A stretch of DNA of 64,000 bases. Source: Beaufortia kweichowensis. Its lineage: Eukaryota; Chordata; Actinopteri; Cypriniformes; Gastromyzontidae. Location: positions 14,727,822 through 14,791,821 of the forward strand of contig CM032804.1 in assembly GCA_019155185.1 (NCBI GenBank), read 5' to 3'. Within the stretch, counting starts at the first letter, position 1, and each line of letters starts with the position of its first letter. The translations under genes were made by a program, and so were the position numbers. The notes below the pieces were generated by a model. It had not been told where the DNA came from. It searched no databases and was given only the letters and a program-made list of their open reading frames with translations. Shown here piece by piece: positions 49,529 through 60,700 of the stretch.

Positions 49529-52500
49529 TCACTCAGGTTGTGGGGAGCTGGAACCCCAGGAAAAAAGACCTGAAAGGCGGAAGGAGGAGTCTCTCCGTGT
49601 CGAGTCCGGTAGAGTCAAGGTCTCTGGCGCAGACTTCTTCCGTGGTCTGTCCTTGGGCACGGAGAGGAAGTCTGGGCGTCTGTGGACAGGGGCGTAGAGG
49701 GAGCGCTGGATGGTCCGCTACGGCCGCATGCCTGCAGAGGCGTCTCACTGATGGAAATAGCTGGAGGAAAGGTACCCAGCTTCTTATTCGTGGCTTCCTG
49801 AGTGGCTCGTTCATATTCCCTCACCTCTTCCATCGTCATGTCTTCAAGAAAACATTCAAAAAATCTTTAAACACAACTGGACAACATGTTCAGAAAAGAT
49901 TTAATCAAGCCGTTCAAGGTTATCAACATATACATGAAGACCATCTTTACAGGCTTCTGTTTGTTCTTTCAGTGACTCATGCAATAACACGTCGTGATGT
50001 TTGTTAGTCATCATGACTTTTGGACAGAGTCAACAGAAAAAGAATCAGTCACACAGCAATAGAAATGAACAGATGATAATCTGAAGGAAAGGTTTTGTAC
50101 ACAAATGGTCAATGCCATACTTACCAATCCACTCATCGACCCAAGCAAAAGCCTGTCTGTGGCCAAGCAACAGCACGTCCCGTACCACCTACAGAGAGAA
50201 GTACAGATATGTGGTGACACTGATTTTACCAGCAAAATGTGTTCATGAATAATCTTGTTGGTCCTGGAACATTTTCCGAACCCTGAACCTAACAATGCCA
50301 TGAAAGTGTTTCAATGCAAGGAAAAAATGGATTAACAGATCTTCCTATAGAAAGAGGGCAGGGTTAAGACTTTAGAGGGGCTGTCCGGGACATGCATGTG
50401 GAGGGGCGGGTATGACCTTGTGCACGAACTGCTCCACGCGTGTCTGTAGACCCCACACCTCGAACTTGACCGTCACTAGCTTGTAGGAGCACATGATGGG
50501 GTCCTGTGTGTCTCTCCAGCCCTCCTGCAGCAAACCTCGTTCTGTCTTCTCTGATTTAAAGTGCCGTGGATCCTAAAGTTGAAAAGATGGACGACAGTTT
50601 GGAAATGTGGTTGAGGATGTACAAACCAAGTAGAGAGATCAGATGTTGGTCTCAAAACCAAGAATGTGTGGAGACTGATCAACAAATTTCCCATACGAAT
50701 TATGCTAATATCTCTTAATCTTCTCTACTTCTTTCACGTGAGTGATTTTCTTTAAATGGTGACTTAAGTAAGGTAGGTAACTCCTGGAACCTTCCACATC
50801 TAATTCCACCTCTGCTTCATCCCTCAAACAGAAGCACTGCTGGCCTGGATCCTCAGATAGCAGCGGGCTGCTGCCAGAAAAAGATAACACTGCACTCCTC
50901 TAATCTGTCTATCCTCCTCTGCAGGAGGAGCGTGTGAAAGCACATGACTGCAGCAGTACAGTGGAGGGGTGACTGAGTGTCGCGTGCATCCAGTGGAGAT
51001 CTCAACAGGGTCTCATCAATAATTCAGTATTGGCTCAAAAATAAACTGCACCCTTGTTTTCTTCATTCTTGGAGATGTACACTCCGGTTTCTTTAAACAA
51101 ATCCCAACAGCACCACGACATACCATATCATCACATTTCAAAACATGGAGGTAAATATCCTCACATATTGTACCAAAAAAGATTGCTCATAAATAATTCA
51201 GAACTAGTATCCACACTTACCTCAGAGTCCTTATAGTAGCGCTCTGGGATCTCATCATAGGCAATGTCGATTATACACACTTCAATTTCTTCATCTCTGA
51301 GCTCTGTATTGAAGATCTACAGCACAGTGAGATAAGATCAAGACAGAATATGACTTTTTCATTCACTTTGTTGCCATAAGTGTTAAAGCTCCTCGGTTCT
51401 TGATGTTGACAGCTGAGACCCTGGAATCTTAAGCAAACTTCAGCACACTCCCACCCCACAGCTGCAAACTCCTCGCTGTCCACAGTAAGGAGCTCTCGGT
51501 CTGTGCGGGCGCACGTACTGCATCAGCTGCCACTCATCTAAAAGTGCTCGTGTTTGCAGCCTAACAAAGACTTTAATGGGTGAGAGCTCTCCCTGCATCA
51601 AAGGATCAGGTGCTTTCAGGTACGAGCCCAGCTTTAGTGTTGTCTGGCACCTGTGTGGCTTTGCGAATTACACTGCAATTCTCTTCAGATGCTACTGACA
51701 GTGAGCTGCAGGAAACATGGGAAGAAATGTATAAAACATTTTTATTTTAAAATGCAGCTACAAAGGGAGAGTGCGAATGAAATGAGAAGAAATGAGCTTG
51801 ACGTGACATGGTGGCGCTCATCAAGAGAGGAGGATGAAATCTGAATTTTATACACGCAGCCATGATGTAAAGTCTTAATAGCTTGTAAATCATAACCAAA
51901 CATGACAATAAACTCTAAAGACAGAACAGTAAAAAGCAATGTTTTAAATGACACAAATAGTGTATGCTAGCGTTTAAATCCCAAAATGGCTAACATGAGT
52001 GAAATAGAAGGAAAACATGAGAAACAGCCTCTCGGACAGATGAGGAGGCGGAATATAGATCAAGGATTTGCGTTTTCTAGTCTCTTGTGCAGGTGCTAAA
52101 AGACTATCAACATGGGGATCAAATATCTCTCCTCAAGGAAGACAGTAAAGTGCTTCCCCTGTTGGTGCTACACTGACTTTCTTGCATTAGGTCACAATCT
52201 TTAAAGCTGTATATATCAAATATATATGCAGTCCATGCAGTATTCTCACCATTATTAGTGCAAATGCTATTTACATTCAAAGACCCTATTGTCAGGGATG
52301 CAAATGGTTTTTTTCAAGTTACTTTTAAGGAGAGCGTGCATTACACTATTCCTTTATTGGAAAGTGAAATGAATGTCAAAGCAGGCTAAAAAGGTAATTC
52401 TTCAAAACTTTTTGTGTGACGAGAACTTTTAAGAGCAGCGACAGGTAGGCCCAGTGATAACATTGAATCGCCGGGTCAACGTTGAGTCAACCACATCAAG

Positions 52501-55500
52501 GGGTCCTAATAACATTGGGGCTCTACAGGAGGAGGCGTTAAAAGAAGCCATTACTCAATGTGAACCATGTGAAAGCACAACTGGAGCGGCTCAAAAAGCA
52601 TGATGATCCATCTGTGATGTGGGAAAAGACTTTGAGGTCAGATGAGACTGAAAGGGCTTTTAGCTGAAATTGACAGTGATATGTGGTGCAGATTAGGCTG
52701 CAGGGACTGGGTGTCTTGGATGAATGGTGAGAGATGTACTGTAGTGAGGTACAGAAAAAGAACTGAAGCTTGGTAGAGTTCATTTTTCAGCAGGGCAATG
52801 GTACTGTAAGGTTATAAAATAGCTTCAGTTTAGTCAGGTTTTGAACAATGGGAGGTTGAATAAATAATAACAGAATTGTAGGTGAACTATTCCTTTGTTG
52901 ATAATCAAATTTTTAAATCATTAAATTTCTAGTTACAAAAACCAATGACAATAAAAATGATTTTATGAATATTTTCTATATATGAATGTTATGGAGATCA
53001 TTTAGCAGTGGAGAATCACATTTGAATGATGATTTCAGCACCACGGACAGCGTAATTCAGCCACACAGGAATAGATGGAAGATGAAATCTGCAACTGATC
53101 TTCCAGCTCATCAACAGAAGCTACAAAAGTAGTGTTGCCAGTTAAGCTGGGTGTAAAGTATTGATGCTAAAAGAACACACACTCTTGCCAAAAGCACATT
53201 TAATTAAAGTTAAAGCACATCACTTGCAAATGTTAGATCTTCAAAACACATACTCACACACCTCCAAATGATCACAGAAAAGAATAAACTATCAACATGC
53301 CAATCACCAAAAAAGTTCTCATTTGGGACAGATAAAAAAAGAAAAAGAGTCAAATGTGAGTGTCCAGAGACTCTAACAGGAGCTCAGGCCAGCTCAGACT
53401 GCAACATCTTCATGCATGTAAGCTCTCAGACTGACTGCAAACCTGAACTATTAAACAGTCAAACTTGCACTATATCCCTCCGGCACAAACCCCAGGCGAA
53501 ATCACACCTTTCTTTTCACTTTAATTTAGAGTTGAGAAAGTAAGAATCTCCAAAAATTGGCCTTTAGAACTAACACATTCAGACATTATCTATTATAATT
53601 GGTCTCATACCAAAAAAGTTTTCATATGCAGAAGCATGAATAAGATTTGTGGGGATGTTTCAGCAAAAACTGATGGTCTATCATATGGTTTCAGAAGCTT
53701 TGGGGTATAGTGCACATATCGTACGAAATACTTTTATGGAGATATTTTTATGATTTATAAGGCTCATTGATAGCCACCTGTAAATTTTAGAAGGAATTAT
53801 TACATGAAATAATATTTAATGAAATCCAACTAATTGTTTTACCATTTGAAAACCATAATCATACAACTGCACATTATATGTATGTATATGTATTCACAGA
53901 ATTAATATACGTACATTGTCATTGCTGCCATTGTTGTCTTCATATTTTGTTTCAACATGGATGGAGAACTTTGGCAGAAAAGAACACTGAAGAAGAGGAA
54001 AAAAGGAAGTTAATTTCTAATAAAAACAAAATGCACAATGTCTAACATGACACTTAGAAAATATACATTTATAAACTATATTGGTTTTGCTCAAGTTCAC
54101 AAAGATACCTAAGCAGAGTAATCAAAGGCAGTTCATCACATTGGTTGGTAAAAAGTGTAGATGGTTTACAGACAAGGTTTTGTTCCAAGGCATATTATAA
54201 AAGCTACTTAATCTTAATTTAACTAAAACCTACTTCTGACTTAATCTAAGATCGAAGTATGTGCTTGTACTCTCTTTAAAAAAAATGAAACCTGGTAAGA
54301 CATGCAATGCAACATAATACAATATAAGTATATGGATCCTTAAATTGTATTAGGTATAGGTTTCAATTTAAAACTACTTGTAGGTGTTACTGTAGATAGG
54401 AAATCCAACAACAAATGAAAAAATGATTTACCAGTTTATTCAACAGCTAATTAACCATAGTATTCATCTTTGTGAATGAACGGGAGATGCCTCTGTTAAT
54501 TCTATCTAGTCTACTAATTAATTTGGGATTCCATCGAGAGGGGTCACAATCACAGGCCAGTGCTGCATTCATAAACACATGCTCTCACTTCAGCTGCTAC
54601 ACCATTCCTGCAGCGCCCTGCCGTTCTGTGCCATTGTGTTTTATGGGCCTGATGCTCTGCTGTAATGATGAGCTCTTTTCTGCCTCGCTGGATTTACCGC
54701 CTCCCTGTTCTCTCCACACGTCCTGAGGCACCAGCCCCTCGGAGACCCAACACACCGCTGCCTGATTAGATTAAATACTGCTCCCACAATCGCTCTGGCA
54801 ATCAATAGAGCCCGCATTATGTAACACTGGAGAAAGCACTGCTTTCTCTGAGTGGGGGAAGGGGAAAGGATGGAGAAGAGAAGAGAAGGAAAAAAGGGAA
54901 AAGATGTGTACTGACTTGAGATGTCTATGTGTATATAGACAAACAACTAATACAGGTGTAAAAATGCTCTGTTGACTCCAGTAGAGTGCAACAATAGGAT
55001 TCCAATTAATTTTACTGATAACAGGGGAACCTTTTAGCAATGATTTATGATTCTGTATATGCCACGAGTCAGTCGGTAAGTCATGGCTCCTCCCCTAGGT
55101 GCAAAAGCTTCAATTCACTCATTCTCAATATGTTTGCCATTACATATTTATTTAAGTGAGTTTTATTTGAACTTCACTACAAAACGTTGTCAGCAAAAAA
55201 TCTGATCGACAATCGTATGTTGAGTCAGTGCCATTATTTGTTCATTCATGTTTATTCATTTAGCAGAGGTGTTTATTCAAAGCAATTACAAATGAAAGGG
55301 CAGTAAACAATAAACATAGTTCAGTTTAGCTGACGATAAGGAAAGATGAACAACTTAGTGGAAAGTTAAGGGATAGTCAAGTAAATGCATGAAATGTTTT
55401 CATAACGCTTTCTCCAGTGATACAGATACAGTGTTTGCCATCTTCTACCTCAATGAGAGAATCTGTGAGAATTGCTGGTGGAAACATACACTACTCATAA

Positions 55501-57671
55501 TTCTGATCCATAGCAGCCGTTACTATGGAAACATAAAGCAAGGTGAAAAAGCTCCGCAGTGACCGACCAATCCCATGAAGCACTGCGAACGATAAAATCC
55601 CCTCAGTCAACGCTCACGACTACTAACTGCATATATAGATGGCTAAAACGGAGAGACTCGGAAAGAGCTTCTTCCTTCAGGCCATCAACATGGACAAATC
55701 CCATACTGCACATTGGGACTCTGTTATGTTGACATTATATTTTAATGTTTAGCTTAATTTATATTTTACTTTAGCTTTATCTTCTACTTTACTTATATTT
55801 AGTTTAATTATTTTTTAATCATTTTTGCACAGTCTATGGAGTTGGCCAGGTTTCATTTTACTGCAAGTTATATATAACTGTGTACAAACAACAAATCTTG
55901 AATAGACTGTATGTGTACACATTTCAGTATTTTGCAATAAACCTTTTTGCGTAACTATTTTTAGACTTTTTTGTTTGATTACGTCCTTTGCCATGTTTTA
56001 CGGGATGAAAGGTTTATTCCCTCATTGTTATTTCCAACACCTTCAGGTCACTGCATCCTCAGCACACATTACATTTAACACCGTGTCCTAAGCAGACGCG
56101 ACGCTGCGACACTGGTTTCTATTTTAAAAACGGTTTCTATTTCTGCGACGTCAAATTGCTTATTACTGCGATCATATCACGCTGCGTCTGGTTAGGACAC
56201 GGTGTAAAGTTGCAAAATATAAAGTATATTTACTTGTCTACACAATGATGTAGTAAAACAAACTTTACATCCAGGGAATATATTACACACTTTTTTCCTT
56301 GAATAAATCGATGAAAAATCTATGAAAAGATCACAATGTTGATAATGCTTGCTGCATATCACAGCTCTTATCCAAGACTTCAGCGCAATATAAATGTATT
56401 TCAGGCTCCATAATTACTCAAACACCAAATGGATGACTTCCTGTCTATATTTCAATATGCGGCCCAAAAAGCCTGATGTGGAAAAAGTGACTTTGCATTA
56501 GCACGCAGCTGTTTTCATTTGTACTTGTTCCACATCCTCTGGTTTATTTCACTGGTCTCATTTGAGTTGTTTGTGTCCTGTGGCTTCTGGCATATGCTTG
56601 ATTATGATAATGGTATTCTCATGTAGAGCTCTCTCATTCATCTCTGGGCACGCACAGCCACTCCGAGCCTCACTGGCTGAAGTTAAGACTGAACCCTCAT
56701 TTAAACCAATCTGTCATGTTACCTCTCTTGTCTTTTATCAGTTTTATCAGGCTGGATGGCAAACACACACACATAAGATGCGCTCCTTGTTTCTACACCA
56801 CATGTTAGACGCCAAATTCATATCTTTATTATATTAATTAGTCTCAAAGGATTCCAGTGTGTTAAATGTAAAGCTGTCTTTGGAAACACAAATACATTTT
56901 CCATGAAACCTAATACAGTCTCCAAGGAGCTAAAAGACACCTGGTCTGTCTGGCTTTCCAATACACTCTAATTATATTACAGCAAGGCAATGAAAAAAAG
57001 AATGGTGCATTCTGGGATAGTGTAATAACATGAGGGTTAATGGGAATTAGCCTTTAACCACAGTATCTCTGTTACAAAACCCAGTGAGCTGCTTTGCTTT
57101 CTACTTTACTTAGTATGCCTGTGAGAGCAGATGCAAGCATTAGTGAACATCACAGTGGGTATTCGTGTAAAATCTAAAGACTAGACGTTAGAAACATGTT
57201 AACAGCTATCTACATTAAGGAAGACCTGCGGAATGGAAATAAATGCTTGCACTGCGCTTGCATTCACCTCTGTGTTTGCCTACTGTACAGTAAAGTTTAT
57301 TTCTAGCCTCAGCACCATACACACATTTGTTACGCACGCACATAATGTAATAACCCTGCATGCACAGCTCAATAAATGACAAACGGTGAATTGTGCATCA
57401 TGGGTTGCTCGTGGTGGGAGGGGCTCTGACAAACATTATCAGCGGTGAACAGCCTGCCGAGCCTCTAATGACATCAACACACGGCCCGTTCAATTAGCCC
57501 ATCAAAGCCTTTATGTTTACAAGAGCTCCATTATTTCACTGTCTGTGAAATTTCGGTTCAAGTCCATTCCGGTTTCAACTGTATACACAAATAAAACAAC
57601 AGGAAAAATACTCACTGTGTACTCTGAAATGCAGTGGTGGGGGCAGAGAAAGAGAGAGAGACAGACAGCAC

Positions 57672-57721
<50 letters not shown>

Positions 57722-60700
57722 ATGTTAAAGGTCATGGTCTAGGCAATAAACACAGTCAGTCATTAAGTCTTAAATCAATCCTTCATTCAATCATAGAAGG
57801 ACCTTCAGTATTTCAAGAGTAACTGTGATTCTGTATCTGCATTAAACATACTGTATATATACTGTATATTCTGGTTGGTCTGTGGTTTTTGTTTCTACAC
57901 ACGTTAGACGAGTTACGTGTTTGTCCCGTGAGCAATGCGTTTGTGCCTGAGGAATGTTACGATGGCATTTCACACATGTATTTGACATTTAAGATATCAA
58001 AAGGAGGTCAATCTGCTCTTTACAATGTGTATCAGATATTTGTACACAAAAATGCAATGCTATGAAAATAATGTCCTCACCTTTTTGTATAATAGTTTAC
58101 AGTAGTGTAATAGAGGTCTGTAAATCAAGGGATTATTGAAGGTTTCAAATCATGAATCGAAATGTTAAAATAATCCTACAAATGTCTTTATACAGAAATC
58201 TTTATATATTTTTTGGAGTATAAATTAGGGGTGGGAGAAAAAATCGATGCATCGATGCATCGGGATTCTTTCTCTAACGATTCTGAATCGATTCTCAAAG
58301 ATTCAGAATCGATTCTATGTCAGAACTTGTTCATCCTGAATATAACTTTGTTAAAATAAAAGCAATAAAATTAAACTTCAAGATGGGAATACTGTCAAAG
58401 AGATTCTAACTATAAACAAAAAGCATAAAAACTCTTTATTTATTTAAAATGCAAATTTATCATATTTAATTATTAATGAACATTATTAATGTTAATTATA
58501 TGAAGAATAATTTTGGAATCGGATCGTGAGTCCCAGAATCGGAATCGGATCGCGTAGTACCTAAAGATTGACACCCCTAGTATAAATTAACTCGTTTGGA
58601 AAGCCAAATTGAATGTAAATAGTGGCAAGTGGTGTTAATACACATGAAAGCTTATTCATGTATACGCCTTTTTTTTTTTAAAGTGTAAGAAATAGTTTTT
58701 TTATTCCTTTTTCAACAATTAGTCAGTGATTGGAAGTGGTTAACTTTCAGAAAATGTTCATAATAAAATAAAAAAATTATTTATATGTGATGTAAACTTT
58801 GTTAATTTCTAAAAATGATACTGTAGGTGAAGTGGCATAAAACCGTTTTTCACAAAACAAACAGACAAAAAACAAGTTTTGTTTGTATTCTTACACCACA
58901 CACATGAGATTCTTCCCAATCTCTTAACCCTGTTAAACACACATATTGGCATGAATATACAGTAACACTAGCCAGCTCTGGCAATGCTGTATATATTCAT
59001 GCAGCTGTAGTTACCGGTGATGGTGTATGGGTAATAATTCCAGGCTTTCTCCGTCACATAGAAGATTTTGGGCACCACAGCTCTGGCCCAGCTGGGCAGC
59101 TTGCTGAAAGAGAAAGAAATGCTGGATAAGTAGAGAGAATATAAAGTGCCAAGCGGTCCGTCCCTCTGACTGCAATAACAGCGGTAATGACAGACTAAAC
59201 GCTGCAGTGAGGAACGCTGATGGCCGCTCGGGGAGGAAGATGCTCTTTTGCTCTGATCTGAGATCAGCTTTTCTGAAACGCTGCCAAAACTCATTCTGTT
59301 TAAGAGCAGCTGCAAAACCACTCTTAATCAGTCCCTCAGCTCTAATAGACAGTTGTGTGAATGGTGTGAATCTGTACGGGCAACTACCCTGACTACTAAC
59401 AGGAAGCACAGAGGTGGACAATAAGTCACTGGAGAGTTTAGATATCTTCAAACTTTACTCACACCAACTTATGCCTCATACCATCTCAGGTTTTAGGCAT
59501 TTTGTTGCAATGTTTCTGCTTCTTCCATGTGTTCTTTCTTTCCTGTCGCTCAATGTGCCAACACTGTCATGTACAATAAAAAAGTGAATAACATGACAAA
59601 CTTTAATTTTATATTAGGACCAAAAGTCCTAGACCAAGAGTTTTGCTAGAGAGTTGCAGAATTTAATCTGTTTGTCAGCTCTATCCGTTTAAAAAGATAA
59701 TCTTTTCAACACAGTAAACATTTAATTTTTTCTAACATTAATAGTCACCCTCAGGTCCCACTTAAAATGTCAAACAATTTCTTTATAGTTTGGGTGTTGA
59801 AATGGACAGAGCATGAAAACAAAAGTGAAAAAACCTGTAAATCTTACCAGATCCTCCCTGACCATATAAAACTCATAGGTGAAATATGAAAATAATATAA
59901 TATAATATAATATAAAGGACCTTCAGGATGAGAGCTGACTTTGATAGCAACTGATTTTGAAGGTGCTTCATTTTTGGTTAAATGGTTTCATAAAGAACTT
60001 TAACATCTAGAGAATGTAATTTTAAAAAAGGTTTTTATAATAAAAAGACAAAAAATGTTCTTTTAGGAACATGTGACTCTTCTATGAGCAGTTGTTCTTC
60101 TATGTCATCACTGTGAAGATCTTTATGTAGCACCTCATTTTAGAGGTAAATAGTGCTACTGGATAACATTTTCATATTTGTGTTAGGAATGTTCTAGTGA
60201 TCATCTCTAGTAAATTTGTAAAGGTGTAAATGCAGCCTTTTTAAAAATGAATGGCAAGATTAGATATGTTATGTCCCATTCAGAACTGCACAGAACATCA
60301 TTAATCCCGTTATTGCTGAATAGATGGGATTGTAAAACTAATAAAATCAATTACGTGTTCGCAGAGCATAGAGAGGATAAATTTGCATCCTGATATAATA
60401 AACTGAAAGGGATAAAGTTCTTCTGCATGCCCTTCCTCTGCTGTGTCCTAAGCAGATGCAGAGTGGATGAAACTGGGACCAGTGCCAGCGCTAAAAGCAA
60501 CAGTTTTATGCAGACCTAGCAGATTTTGTTGGCGAATGACTTGGCACATCTGTGATGTAAATCTGAGAGACATTTTCTCATCCTAAGGGCTTTATAAAAT
60601 GCAAATGGATCTTTCGTTATGAGCCTGTGCTTGAATTCAGTCCTTAAACCTTTACGTACCCTATAAAACTGATTATATTACATTGATCAGTTGAATTTCT

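Noticed and set aside
49501..50007. 168-codon plus-strand frame over the pitpnc1 last exon
   Set aside because: It lies antisense to the conserved PITPNC1 tail and runs on into intron; codon content follows the minus-strand gene.
57545..57742. Frame encoding an RE-repeat protein on plus, SL-repeat on minus
   Set aside because: It is only the translation of the (GA)n microsatellite inside a pitpnc1 intron.
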